Positions 52,516 through 62,197 of a stretch of 64,000 bases of DNA are shown here, piece after piece (positions within the stretch are counted from its first letter, which is position 1; each line of letters opens with the position of its first letter). The stretch is from NCBI GenBank assembly GCA_023460795.1, contig JAEWPC010000042.1:62001-126000 (forward strand). Direction: 5' to 3'. The DNA comes from Bacillota bacterium (GTDB lineage Bacteria > Bacillota > Bacilli > Paenibacillales > Paenibacillaceae). A program made the position numbers and the translations under genes. Below the pieces are notes generated by a model, which was given only the letters and a program-made list of their open reading frames with translations, did not search any database and had not been told where the DNA came from.

Positions 52516-53628
52516 ATGCCGCAAGGCAAGTGGTTTCGCATCGGTTATGGCATCATCGTCGTTCTATTGATCGCCTACTTGGCATCCAAGGTCGACTACG
52601 TATTCGATCCGATCGGCAAAGTGCTGGCTGCGCTGTTCGTGCCGCTTCTGATCTCGGGGTTGTTCTACTATCTATTCCGGCCGTTCGTGCGGCTGCTCTC
52701 GATCAAGCTGCCGAAGTCGCTGGCCATCGTGCTCGTCTATATCGGGGCTATCGGCGTCTGTTACTTGTTCTTCCTGATGATCTGGCCGCCGATCCGCGAA
52801 CAGTCGATTAATCTCGTGGACAATTTTCCGCAGATCGTCGAATCCGTCCGGACGTGGCTCGAGTCCGCGCAGCAGCACGAGTGGCTCAGGGAGATCGGGC
52901 AGAAGGACGCGCTCTCCACGGAGAATCTTACGACCAAGCTGACCGGCTCGCTCGACGAGATTCTGAATTCCGTCGTCGGCAGCGTGCGCGGGATATTCAA
53001 TCTCATCATGAACTTCTTCTTCCTGCTCGGGCTGGTGCCGTTCATGATCTATTACCTGCTGAGCGAAGGGGATAAGTTCCCCGGCCTCGTGCTTCGAATG
53101 CTGCCGGATCGGTATCATCACGAGGTGAGCGCCGCGCTCAAGGACATCGACGCGTCGATCGGCTCGTTCATCCTGAGCAAGGTGCTCACGTCGCTTCTCA
53201 TCGGCGGGTTAACCTCCGTCGGTTACTTGTTCATCGACGTGCCTTATCCGCTATTGCTCGGCTTGATCGCCGCGATCACGAACTTCATCCCGTATATCGG
53301 TCCGCTGATCGCCTTCATTCCGACGGCCGTCGTCGCGCTTACGGTGTCGCCGATGACCGTGCTGCTGGTCGGGCTCGTGCTGATCGTCTCGAACCAGATC
53401 GAATCGAACGTCATCGGTCCGCGTATCATGGGCAAACAGATGAACGTACATCCGCTTACCGTTATGCTGTTAGCCATCGGCGCGAGCGCGATTCTCGGTC
53501 CGCTGGGCATGGTCATCGTCGTGCCCGTCTATGCGATCATCAAGATCATAGCGGTCCGCACGTACAAGTTCCGCAAGTCGAACCTCATCCCACCGAAGGA
53601 CCCGCTGCATCTCGATCCGGGGGATTGA
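52516..53628 (+). CDS. AI-2E family transporter
   Basis: About 370 residues with N- and C-terminal membrane helices around a central soluble segment; IGPLIAFIPTAVVALTVSP and SNQIESNVIGPRIMGKQMN are typical of the family, which includes Na+/H+ antiporters and the TqsA-type exporter. ATG 52516 follows AAGGGAGA; ATG 52486 is an alternative. Substrate unknown. Confidence 0.88.
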   Translation: MPQGKWFRIGYGIIVVLLIAYLASKVDYVFDPIGKVLAALFVPLLISGLFYYLFRPFVRLLSIKLPKSLAIVLVYIGAIGVCYLFFLMIWPPIREQSINLVDNFPQIVESVRTWLESAQQHEWLREIGQKDALSTENLTTKLTGSLDEILNSVVGSVRGIFNLIMNFFFLLGLVPFMIYYLLSEGDKFPGLVLRMLPDRYHHEVSAALKDIDASIGSFILSKVLTSLLIGGLTSVGYLFIDVPYPLLLGLIAAITNFIPYIGPLIAFIPTAVVALTVSPMTVLLVGLVLIVSNQIESNVIGPRIMGKQMNVHPLTVMLLAIGASAILGPLGMVIVVPVYAIIKIIAVRTYKFRKSNLIPPKDPLHLDPGD

Positions 53629-53650
53629 CACTACGCATACTTACCGTATT

Positions 53651-53932
53651 AACAACCTATCGAAAGTTACTTGCCTCTTGCTCGGCAGGCGCTCCCAAAT
53701 AACAACTTATTGCAGCTATTTGGTGGTTTACTTGGTAGGCGTTCCGAAATAACAACCTATCGCAGTTATTTGATGGTTTACTCGGTAGGTGCTACGAAAT
53801 AACAACCTATTGCAGTTATTTGACCGCATTTCGGCGAAAAGTCGTTCCAAGGGTTGAAATAAATGCGTATGGTTGTTATTTCGTACTCAGAGTCATCAAA
53901 TGCTCGCAATAACTGCATATCGTTGTTATTTC
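53651..53932. repeat. 50-bp periodic repeat with four direct and two inverted copies
   Basis: AACAACCTAT-type cores start at 53651, 53701, 53751 and 53801, exactly 50 bases apart. Each core is part of an inverted repeat such as AAATAAC ... GTTATTT. Two copies in the opposite orientation end at about 53881 and 53931, again 50 bases apart. Flanking stretches such as TGGTTTACTCGGTAGG also repeat. Noncoding, after the AI-2E gene. Confidence 0.85.
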
Positions 53933-53947
53933 TAACCAGCACAACGC

Positions 53948-53986
53948 AAAGCCCCTGACCGCTACATCGTAGCAATCAGGGGCTTT
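53948..53986. terminator. Long hairpin, bidirectional terminator
   Basis: AAAGCCCCTGA-cc-GCTAC-atc-GTAGC-aa-TCAGGGGCTTT. It separates the two repeat arrays. Confidence 0.85.
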
Positions 53987-54270
53987 GTTCCTGCAACGTT
54001 CTCCCAGACCGTTGGAGCGTCGCACAAGCGGAATTTGTTCCTGCAGCGTTCTCCCAGACCATTGGAGCGTCGCGTAAGCGTGGTTTGTTCCTGCAACGTT
54101 CTCCCATACCGTTGGAGCGTCGCACAAGCGGAATTTGTTCCTGCAGCGTTCTCCCAGACCGCTGGAGCGTCGCGTAAGCGAGATATGTTCCTGCAACGTT
54201 CTCCCAGACCGTTGGAGCGTCGCACAAGCGGAATTTGTTCCTGCAGCGTACTCCCGAACCGTTGGAGCTT
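53984..54270. repeat. 50-bp tandem repeat with alternating A/B units (100-bp higher-order period)
   Basis: Units begin at 53984, 54034, 54084, 54134, 54184 and 54234 with (T)TTGTTCCTGCA. Odd units carry GCAACG and end CGCACAAGCGG; even units carry GCAGCG and most end CGCGTAAGCG. The array therefore grew by copying a two-unit block. The last, partial unit runs into the stop codon of the ABC exporter gene on the minus strand. No coding potential beyond chance frames. Confidence 0.9.
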
Positions 54271-56044
54271 AGGCTTCCATTTTCTGAGCCGTATACAGCT
54301 TGTAATACCGGCCGCGCCGCGCGATCAGCTCGTCGTGCGAGCCGCTCTCGGCGATGCCCTTGTCCGCGACGTACAGGATGCGGTCGCAGTTCTTAACCGT
54401 GGACAGACGGTGAGCGATGATGAACGAGGTGCGGCCTTTCAGCAGCTCGTTCAAGCCCTTCTGAAGCAGGCGCTCCGTCTTGGCATCGATCGACGACGTC
54501 GCTTCGTCGAGGATCAGGATGCGCGGGTTGGCGAGCAGCGTGCGGGCGAACGAGATGAGCTGGCGCTGGCCTTGGGACAGCTTCGAGCCGCGTTCGTTCA
54601 CTTCCGTCATATAGCCGTGCTCGAACTCGCGGATGAACTCGTCCGCGCATACGGTCTTGGCCGCGGCGATGACTTCTTCCTCGGTGGCGTCGAGCTTGCC
54701 GTAACGGATGTTGTCCAAGATCGTGCCGGAGAAGATGAAGCTGTCCTGCAGCATGATGCCCATCTGGCTGCGCAGCGACTTCAGCTTCACTTCGGCGATA
54801 TCGTGCCCGTCGATGAGAATTCGGCCGTCCGTGACGTTATAGAAGCGCGAGATCAGGTTGACGACGGTCGTCTTGCCGGCGCCCGTAGGGCCGACGAGCG
54901 CGATGCTCTCGCCCGCCTTGATGTCGAAGTTCAATCGTTCGAGGACGTTCACTCCCGGATCGTACGCGAACGTCACGTTGTCGAAGGTGACTTGGCCGCG
55001 GACCGGCGGCAGCTCGCGAGCGTTCGGAACGTCGCTGACGGTCACCGGTTCGTCGAGCGTCTCGAAGATGCGTTCCAAGTAGGCGACCGAGTTGATGAAG
55101 CTGTTATAGATGTTCGACAAGTTCAGTATCGGCTGCCAGAACCGCCACGCGTAACCGCCCATGGCGAGGATGATGCCGTACGTCACTTCAGCCGGGTTCA
55201 GGACGAGCAATCCCACGAGATAGATGGACGCGGCGACGATCGTCGCCAGGTTATCGACCGAGAACGGAACGAGGAAGTTGAGGTACATCGTTCTCATCCA
55301 CGTGGAGCGATAATTGGAGGCCAGTCGATTGAAGATCTCCTCGTTGCGCTTCTCGCGAGTGAAAATTTGCGTGACGCGAATGCCGCTGATGCTCTCCTGC
55401 AGATAGGCGTTCAAGTTGGAGCTTTTGTTGGATACGGATTGCCATGCGCGCCGCTGCTTCGTCTTGAGCAACAGCATGACGGCGATGAAGACCGGCATGC
55501 CCGCCAGAATGACGAACGACAGCTGGACGTCGACCATGAACATGAAGATGGCGATGAAGAGCAAGTTCAAGATTTCGAGAATGAAGTTGATGATCCCGTT
55601 GGACAGCACGTCCGATACGGAGTTGACGTAGTTGACGACGCGAATGAGAATCTTGCCTTGCGGGCGGTCGTCGTAATATTGGAACGGCAGCTCCTGCAAG
55701 TGCTTGAACAAGTCGGTCCGGATATCGAAAATAATGTCCTGGCCCACGCGAGTCATAATCCGCGAGCGGATGGTGGCGAGAATGACGCTGACGACGATCG
55801 TAGCGAGCAAGACGGCCGACCATCCTACGAGAGCCCACTTATCTTTGTCCGGAATCGTCACGTCGACGACGTATTGCATGATAAGGGGGGCGGAGAGCCC
55901 GATGCCGGCCGAAAGCGCGCTAAGCACGAAGGCGACGATCATCGGCGTCCGTTGCTTCTTCATATAGACGAGCGCGCGCCGGAAGTGCTTAATATTGAAA
56001 GGCGACTCCAAATCTTCGTCGATGTCGAATTTATTCCTGGCCAT
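54269..56044 (-). CDS. ABC exporter half-transporter, canonical ATP site (BmrD-like)
   Basis: 591 residues: six membrane helices, then a nucleotide-binding domain with Walker A LVGPTGAGKTTVVNL, signature KLSQGQRQLISFARTL, Walker B ILILDEATSSID and IIAHRLSTV. It pairs with the gene directly upstream (14-base overlap) to form a heterodimeric multidrug-type exporter like BmrCD/YheHI. Its 3' end abuts a tandem repeat. Confidence 0.92.
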   Translation of the reverse strand: MARNKFDIDEDLESPFNIKHFRRALVYMKKQRTPMIVAFVLSALSAGIGLSAPLIMQYVVDVTIPDKDKWALVGWSAVLLATIVVSVILATIRSRIMTRVGQDIIFDIRTDLFKHLQELPFQYYDDRPQGKILIRVVNYVNSVSDVLSNGIINFILEILNLLFIAIFMFMVDVQLSFVILAGMPVFIAVMLLLKTKQRRAWQSVSNKSSNLNAYLQESISGIRVTQIFTREKRNEEIFNRLASNYRSTWMRTMYLNFLVPFSVDNLATIVAASIYLVGLLVLNPAEVTYGIILAMGGYAWRFWQPILNLSNIYNSFINSVAYLERIFETLDEPVTVSDVPNARELPPVRGQVTFDNVTFAYDPGVNVLERLNFDIKAGESIALVGPTGAGKTTVVNLISRFYNVTDGRILIDGHDIAEVKLKSLRSQMGIMLQDSFIFSGTILDNIRYGKLDATEEEVIAAAKTVCADEFIREFEHGYMTEVNERGSKLSQGQRQLISFARTLLANPRILILDEATSSIDAKTERLLQKGLNELLKGRTSFIIAHRLSTVKNCDRILYVADKGIAESGSHDELIARRGRYYKLYTAQKMEA

Positions 56045-57806
56045 GGGCGGTCACCTGCCTTCCGATGCCTTCGTTCTGCAGCTTGAATACTTCGTAGTAA
56101 TAGCCCCGCTTGGCGAGGAGCTCGGCGTGCGTGCCTTCCTCGACGATGCGGCCGCCATCCAGAATGAGAATCCGGTCGGCTTCTGCGGTCGTGGACACGC
56201 GCTGGGCGATAATGATCTTCGTGCAGGAGTATTCGAGCTCCCGCAAGCTCTTCTGAATATGCTCTTCCGTCTCGTTGTCGACGGCGGACGTCGTATCGTC
56301 GAGAATGAGGATCGGCGGCTGAATGGCCATCGCCCGCGCCAGCGCGATCCGCTGCTTCTGTCCGCCGGACAGGCCGACGCCCCGTTCGCCGACGATCGTG
56401 TCGTACCCTTGCGGCATCTTGCGGATGAAGTCATGGGCGGCGGCGAGCTCTGCGTAAGATTGAACGTCCTCCTCCGGCATCTCGGGATTGCCGTAAGCGA
56501 CGTTGCCGTCGATCGTGTCGGAGAACAACAGGACGTCCTGCGTCGCCACGCCGATGTTGCCGCGAAGCTCGTCGAGCTCCAGCTTGCGAACGTCGATGCC
56601 GTCTACCAACACTCGGCCGTCCGTCACGTCGTAGAACCGCGGAATCAGGTTGACGAGCGTCGTCTTGCCCGAGCCCGTCGCGCCCATGATGGCGATCGTC
56701 TCGCCGGGTTCGGCCGTGAAGCTGATCTTATCGAGCACCGTCGCCTTATCGTACTTGAAGCTGACGCGGTCGAATTCGATGCGACCGAGATAACGGCGCT
56801 TGACGACCGGCTTATGCTCGCCCACGATATCCGGATGAGCGTAATAGATTTCGATAATCTTGCTCATGCTCGCGAAGAAGCGCTGGATGTCGTTAATGAT
56901 GATGCCGATGTTGCGCATCGGCTGAGCAAGTCCCCAGAGCAGCGCGTTGAAGGCGGCGAATTCCCCGAACGTCAGATCGCCGTTAATGACCAGCAGACCG
57001 CCGGCCAATAGCAGGATGACGCTGAACGCTTGGGATAACGTCTCGAGATAAGGGAAGTAGTCCAGCCATACCATCGCGGCCGCTTTGTTCGCGGTAGAAT
57101 AGTTGACGTTCTTCTCGCCGAATTTCTTGATTTCGAATTCTTCGCGAGCGAACGCTTTCACGACGCGGTTGCCCGCGATATTCTCCTGAGTGGTCGTGTT
57201 CAGTTGCGACAGGCGTTCCCGGAGGTCCCCATACATCGGACGCACGCGCCGAGCGAATACGAACGCCACGATGAAGATCGGAGGCGCCAGGAGCAGCAGC
57301 CACAGCGTCAGGCTTACGTCGATGTAGAAGAAATACGCGACCGCGGCCAGGAATACCGTCAGCGATTCGATGATCGTCTTAATGATCCACGCCATCGTGT
57401 GCCGCACCATTTCGAGATCGCCCGTCATTTTGGTCATGAGGTCGCCTGTTCGGTTCTTGTCGTAATACTTCATGTCTTGGCCCTGGATCTTGTTGTACAG
57501 ATACATCCGGACCCGGTATAGCATGTTCTGCGAGGCGCGTTCGTACAGAATCGTCGTAAAGTACGACAAGCTTGTTCGCAATAGCGTAAAACCGATCATG
57601 CCGAGGCAAAGCCCGATGAGCAGCACTCGCTCGTCCGTCAGCTTCTGAGCCGCGTCTTCGCCCGTGATGAACGTATCGACGATCCGCTGCGCGATATACG
57701 GATTGATAATCGTCATCGTAGAGCCTACGACGGATAATACCAACGCGATAACGTACCTTACCCGATCTCCTGTTAGATTGTGCCAAAGCCACTTCAGTTG
57801 AAACAT
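56031..57806 (-). CDS. ABC exporter half-transporter, degenerate ATP site (BmrC-like)
   Basis: About 591 residues: six helices and a nucleotide-binding domain with Walker A IMGATGSGKTTLVNL, signature GLSGGQKQRIALARAM, but Walker B reads ILILDDTTSAVD, so Asp replaces the catalytic Glu. Such asymmetry is typical of heterodimeric exporters, where this subunit contributes the non-hydrolysing site. ATG 57806 is used (start MFQLKWLWHNL); the RBS GGTGAT is weak and the frame is open upstream to 57866. Confidence 0.9.
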   Translation of the reverse strand: MFQLKWLWHNLTGDRVRYVIALVLSVVGSTMTIINPYIAQRIVDTFITGEDAAQKLTDERVLLIGLCLGMIGFTLLRTSLSYFTTILYERASQNMLYRVRMYLYNKIQGQDMKYYDKNRTGDLMTKMTGDLEMVRHTMAWIIKTIIESLTVFLAAVAYFFYIDVSLTLWLLLLAPPIFIVAFVFARRVRPMYGDLRERLSQLNTTTQENIAGNRVVKAFAREEFEIKKFGEKNVNYSTANKAAAMVWLDYFPYLETLSQAFSVILLLAGGLLVINGDLTFGEFAAFNALLWGLAQPMRNIGIIINDIQRFFASMSKIIEIYYAHPDIVGEHKPVVKRRYLGRIEFDRVSFKYDKATVLDKISFTAEPGETIAIMGATGSGKTTLVNLIPRFYDVTDGRVLVDGIDVRKLELDELRGNIGVATQDVLLFSDTIDGNVAYGNPEMPEEDVQSYAELAAAHDFIRKMPQGYDTIVGERGVGLSGGQKQRIALARAMAIQPPILILDDTTSAVDNETEEHIQKSLRELEYSCTKIIIAQRVSTTAEADRILILDGGRIVEEGTHAELLAKRGYYYEVFKLQNEGIGRQVTAHGQE

Positions 57807-57883
57807 TCGATCACCGGCTTCTGTTAGTTTCTTGAACGCGTGTTTACAAGCGAAGGCGAACGCCACTTTTCGAAAACAATGGC

Positions 57884-57892
57884 ATTATATCA
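57884..57892 (-). promoter_or_regulatory. Extended -10 promoter of the ABC exporter operon
   Basis: On the minus strand TGATATAAT, an extended -10 box (TGnTATAAT), 78 bases before the start codon. The remaining divergent region to 58145 contains only the cre-like site at 58055 and the RBS of the next gene. Confidence 0.55.
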
Positions 57893-58054
57893 TAACTTAT
57901 TGGAACGATATTGTTGTCTTTTTGTTCGATATTGGTTCTTTGGGGTATGGAGCGAGCAATATATTCCAATTTCCCTCGGACTATCTATACAAAACGAAAT
58001 AGAATCTTTAATATTCTAAATGAGCGGGTAATGTTGGCAAGCTATGATAGAAGT

Positions 58055-58068
58055 GGAAAGCGCTCTCT
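58055..58068. promoter_or_regulatory. cre-like site upstream of GGDEF-EAL gene
   Basis: GGAAAGCGCTCTCT matches 11 of 14 positions of the CcpA consensus, 78 bases before the start codon. Confidence 0.4.
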
Positions 58069-58145
58069 TCCGCATAACGGCAAGCAACTGGGATACTCCA
58101 CAAGACTGCGAGACTGTACTCAACAAGAACAACGGAGGGCTCTTT

Positions 58146-60794
58146 ATGCGCCTGAACTCATTGCTGCACGATAAGCGTTCTCTGCTTACCAAAGCTTGCG
58201 GATTCTTCTTGCTTCTGATCATCTCGCTTGTGCTGGAATACAACCCCATTCCCTGGTTTTACGGCTATCAAATCGGCTTGGGCGCCGTCTTTTTGATCAT
58301 CGTTCTGCTCGTATACGGCCTAGCGGGAGGACTTGCCGCCGCTGCGGTCGTCTACGGCTCTCTAGTACTGATAGATTCTATGTCTTGGCTGCAGGCGCTA
58401 ACGCAGGCGGCTTATTTCGTCGTGATCGGGCTATTGCTTCGTAAGTTCCCCGACAAAGTGATCCTGCTGACTTTCGTGTACTGGATACTGGCCGGATGTC
58501 CGATTGTTTATTTCGTCTACGCTCACGAGACGGGATTCATGGACGATCTTGGTTACTTGTACTGTCTGAACGTTGGTCTCGGCTCATTCCTATCGGCGCT
58601 CGCGGCCGATATCATCCTTTCTCATACGCCGATTCGGCGCTGGCTGGCCGCTCGCGGAGAGCGGACCGGCTACGCGTTCAGTCGAATCGTACTACATCTG
58701 ACGCTAGTGGCGACTTCATTGCCGTTCGTCATTTACGTCTTAATCAGCGGCTACCAAGAAAGAACCGTCGTGCTCGAACAAGCGACGGACAATCTGAATA
58801 CGCAAGTCGGCGTCGTGAATCGCGAGCTGTCCGGATGGACGGACGGCGATTACCGTTCCTTGCGTCTGAACGGCATCGTGCAATACGAACAATTGAAGCA
58901 GGGCATGCTGACGAACGCCGGCTCGCACATTCCGACGAAGCTGGCGTTACTAGATTCGAGCAGCCGCGCGACTAGCGTGGTCGGGCTGGATGAATCGCTT
59001 ATCGGCGAACCGTTCGATTGGAGACTCGGCGGAGACTACCGGAGCTTGAACGTAACCGACGCGATCTGGACGCCCTCGCAAGCGTATCCTTACGACAGCG
59101 AAGCGTGGCGGTACGCGTATATGGTTCGCGAGACGACAGTGGACAAGGATAAGAGAGCGGTGTTCCTCATGCCTTTCACGCCTTACCTGCAGGAATCGAT
59201 CGGCTCCTACATCTCGTATATTCAGTTGCTCATCCTCTTCGTCGCGGCAACGATGATGCTGACATCCTTGCTCAACCGATTGTTCTTCCGTTCGCTTACG
59301 AGGCTGGCGCGGGCGACGATCGACTTTCCCGGCAAGCTGTCGCTCGACCGGACGATCGATTGGCCGAGCAGCGGGATCAGCGAAATCCGCATGCTTACGG
59401 ATAATTTCAGATCCGTCGCGGAGCATCTGACGGACAATATCCGCCGACTGGCGCACTCGGAAGCCAGGCTATTCCAATTGGCTTATTACGATAGCTTAAC
59501 GGAATTGCCGAACCGGCTGAACATGAAGGAGCGCTTGGCGGAAGAGCTCGAGGCCGCCGATCGTTCCGGGTGGAGCGAGTATCTCTCCGTCTTGTTCATC
59601 GATCTGGACCGCTTCAAGCATATTAACGATACGCTTGGCCACGTCGCGGGAGACAGCCTGCTCAGGCTCACGGCAGAACGGCTGATGCAAGAGCATACGG
59701 AGCAATCGTTCATGGCGAGAATCAGCGGCGACGAATTCGTCGTCCTCTTGAAGCATTCCGAGCCGGAAGAGGCCGCACGTCTATCCGAGCGGATTCTCGC
59801 GCAATTCGCAGGGCCGTTCTCGCTGCAGGGCCATTCGTTGTACATCACGCCGAGCATCGGAATCGCCACCGCTCCGATCGACGGCCGCGACATCGATACG
59901 TTGATGAAGAACGCGGATTCCGCCATGTACTCGGCCAAGGAACAAGGGGGCCAAGGGTATGCGGCTTACAGCGAAGCGGCAACCACGAAGCTGTCGGAAT
60001 CGATGTGGCTCGAGAACAGCCTGCATCATGCGCTGAACGATAAGCAATTCGAGCTGTATTATCAGCCTAAAGTCGATAACCTTACGGGAGAGATCGTCGG
60101 GGCGGAAGCGCTGGTCCGGTGGCATCATCCGGACCGGGGACTTATCGGGCCTTGCGAGTTTATCGCCGTAGCGGAGACTACCGGGCTTATCATTCCGCTG
60201 GGCAGTTGGATTCTTCGGGAGGCTTGCGAGCAGCATATGCGGTGGCGCCAGGCGGGACTTGCCCCGCGGCGAATCGCCGTCAACCTGTCGGCTAGACAAT
60301 TCCATGACCCTCGTCTGGTGGAGAGGATTTGCTACATCCTGGACGATACGGGGATGTTAGCCGAGGAGCTGGAGCTCGAAATTACGGAAAGCTATATTGT
60401 CAGCAACGAGTCCTATGTCGTCAGCGTGCTTGAGCAACTTCGCGGGCTGGGCGTCTACATCTCGATCGACGATTTCGGTACGGGGTACTCGTCGTTAAGC
60501 CAATTGCAAAGACTTCCCGTGCAGGCGATCAAAATCGACCGTTCATTCATTTGCGAGATGAGCGCGGGACAAGGCGCCGAGCTGATCGTCAAAGCCGTCA
60601 TCGAGCTGGCGCACGGCATGGGCATGAAGGTCGTCGCGGAAGGGGTCGAGACGGACCAGGAAGCGAAGCTGCTGCGTCACTATCGATGCGACGAGCTTCA
60701 AGGGTACTTGTTCGGCAAGCCGATGCCGGCGGCATCGTTCGAACGCTGCTTGACCTGCGCGAAGCCTGAACGTCTTGGAGGTGGATCGATGTGA
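58146..60794 (+). CDS. Membrane-bound GGDEF-EAL cyclic-di-GMP protein
   Basis: About 882 residues. An N-terminal membrane domain of about six helices, an extracytoplasmic segment (about 210-360), another helix (SYIQLLILFVAATMMLTSLL), then GGDEF and EAL domains. The diguanylate cyclase signature is ISGDEF (527-531, Ser in the first position, usually still active) and no RxxD inhibition site precedes it. The EAL motif (654-656) with ITESYI and DDFGTGYSSL is intact, so phosphodiesterase activity is likely. ATG 58146 follows ACGGAGGG. It is translationally coupled to a solute-binding lipoprotein, a possible input. Confidence 0.9.
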   Translation: MRLNSLLHDKRSLLTKACGFFLLLIISLVLEYNPIPWFYGYQIGLGAVFLIIVLLVYGLAGGLAAAAVVYGSLVLIDSMSWLQALTQAAYFVVIGLLLRKFPDKVILLTFVYWILAGCPIVYFVYAHETGFMDDLGYLYCLNVGLGSFLSALAADIILSHTPIRRWLAARGERTGYAFSRIVLHLTLVATSLPFVIYVLISGYQERTVVLEQATDNLNTQVGVVNRELSGWTDGDYRSLRLNGIVQYEQLKQGMLTNAGSHIPTKLALLDSSSRATSVVGLDESLIGEPFDWRLGGDYRSLNVTDAIWTPSQAYPYDSEAWRYAYMVRETTVDKDKRAVFLMPFTPYLQESIGSYISYIQLLILFVAATMMLTSLLNRLFFRSLTRLARATIDFPGKLSLDRTIDWPSSGISEIRMLTDNFRSVAEHLTDNIRRLAHSEARLFQLAYYDSLTELPNRLNMKERLAEELEAADRSGWSEYLSVLFIDLDRFKHINDTLGHVAGDSLLRLTAERLMQEHTEQSFMARISGDEFVVLLKHSEPEEAARLSERILAQFAGPFSLQGHSLYITPSIGIATAPIDGRDIDTLMKNADSAMYSAKEQGGQGYAAYSEAATTKLSESMWLENSLHHALNDKQFELYYQPKVDNLTGEIVGAEALVRWHHPDRGLIGPCEFIAVAETTGLIIPLGSWILREACEQHMRWRQAGLAPRRIAVNLSARQFHDPRLVERICYILDDTGMLAEELELEITESYIVSNESYVVSVLEQLRGLGVYISIDDFGTGYSSLSQLQRLPVQAIKIDRSFICEMSAGQGAELIVKAVIELAHGMGMKVVAEGVETDQEAKLLRHYRCDELQGYLFGKPMPAASFERCLTCAKPERLGGGSM

Positions 60795-62113
60795 CGAAGA
60801 AAGCGATATTGGTCCTAAGCCTCATGACGGCGATACTGTCCGGCTGCGCGTCCGGAATCGAATACGATACGGCCGAAGCACCGATTCCAGGTATCCTCAA
60901 GTCCGCGGCGAAGGCCCCCGGCGAAAGCGCGGACGAGTTCGCCCATCCCTCCGGCAAAGTGAAGGTATGGAGTTATTTTCAAGGGTCGGAGTGGATCATT
61001 CCGGTTATTAAACAGCAATACCCCGACGTCGAAGTCGAATTGACGATTTTCCCGTGGGACAAATATATCGAAAACTACTTGAACGCCATGGACGCCGGAC
61101 AAGCGCCGGACGTGCTGTTCGTGGACAACACGCTGCTCCATCAGTTGGCCGGGATGAGGATCGCCGAGGACTTGACGGCCGAACCCTATGACGGCGAAGT
61201 CATAGCCGCTGCATTCCCGGAATCGACGATCGCCCCGTTCCGCTCGCTAACGGACGATCATCTATTCGCATTGCCGCTGGACATCGGTCCCGGAGTCGCC
61301 TATTACAGGCGAGACTTGTTCGAGCAGGCAGGATTGCCGTCGGATCCCGAGGCGCTCGGCAGTTACTTGGAGCAAACCGAGAACTGGCTGGAGGCAGCGG
61401 AGATGTTGAAGAAGCAAGGCACGTGGATGACCTCGACGGATTATGATCCGATCGATATCACGGCGTATGGCTCGGGCTTCTTCGACCGGGATTTGAACTA
61501 TGTCCGCGATTCCTCCGCTTTCGCGACGGCGATCGATCTCTCGCGCCAGATCCGCGCAAGAGGGCTTGCGTCGGGGATCAACCTGAACAGCGATGCCGGC
61601 CAAGAAGCGCTTAGAGACGGGAAGACGGCGATGTTCTTCAACGGCTGGTGGTACGGCGGCAACTTAAAGGCAGCAGCACCGGAGACGGAAGGGCTGTGGG
61701 GTATCATGCGACTGCCTCTTCAATTATACGGGTGGTCCGGCAGCTCGGGTACGCTGATCTCGTCCACCTCCGACAATAAGGCAGGTGCTTGGGCGGTCGT
61801 AAGAGCGCTGGCTCAGCAAATCCAGATCACCTACGCGAATAGCATGAAGATGCGAAGCGGAGAATGGACGGACAACGGCGACAAGTTCTTCGCCGGACAG
61901 CGCACGCAGGAGCTGTACGCGGACTTGGCGAGCCATATGCCGCCTCTTACGCCGACGCCGATGGACGGCAAAGCCGCCGACGTCTGGGGACAGATCATCG
62001 GCAGCGCCTTGAACAGCACGATCGATGCGCAAGAAATATTAAGCGATATTAGGAGATTGACGATGGATTCGATCCAATCCGACATCCAGACGTTGAATTC
62101 ACAAAGACCGTAA
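60791..62113 (+). CDS. Extracellular solute-binding lipoprotein (sugar type), orphan
   Basis: 440 residues. Lipoprotein signal ILSGCASG, then a family 1 binding-protein fold (VKVWSYFQGSEWIIPVIKQQ; APDVLFVDNTLLHQLAG; GKTAMFFNGWWYGG). The GTG start overlaps the stop of the GGDEF-EAL gene by four bases and has GGAGGTGG upstream. No permease or ATPase genes are adjacent. It may sense a carbohydrate and signal to the coupled cyclic-di-GMP enzyme, or use a permease encoded elsewhere. Confidence 0.88.
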   Translation: MTKKAILVLSLMTAILSGCASGIEYDTAEAPIPGILKSAAKAPGESADEFAHPSGKVKVWSYFQGSEWIIPVIKQQYPDVEVELTIFPWDKYIENYLNAMDAGQAPDVLFVDNTLLHQLAGMRIAEDLTAEPYDGEVIAAAFPESTIAPFRSLTDDHLFALPLDIGPGVAYYRRDLFEQAGLPSDPEALGSYLEQTENWLEAAEMLKKQGTWMTSTDYDPIDITAYGSGFFDRDLNYVRDSSAFATAIDLSRQIRARGLASGINLNSDAGQEALRDGKTAMFFNGWWYGGNLKAAAPETEGLWGIMRLPLQLYGWSGSSGTLISSTSDNKAGAWAVVRALAQQIQITYANSMKMRSGEWTDNGDKFFAGQRTQELYADLASHMPPLTPTPMDGKAADVWGQIIGSALNSTIDAQEILSDIRRLTMDSIQSDIQTLNSQRP

Positions 62114-62197
62114 AACTATTAACCTTCTCGTGCGTCTAATATAGTGTTGCGCCGTCGCGCGACTCTACTACTAGATGGCAAGGGAAGGTTAGAACTC

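Noticed and set aside
53651..54270. Possible CRISPR array
   Set aside because: Units are joined head to tail without unique spacers, vary in sequence, include inverted copies, and no cas genes are nearby.
54035..56086. 683-codon plus-strand frame through the repeat array and ABC gene
   Set aside because: It is the antisense shadow of the canonical ABC half-transporter and starts in tandem repeats; composition is Arg/Asp-rich as expected of shadows in G+C-rich DNA.
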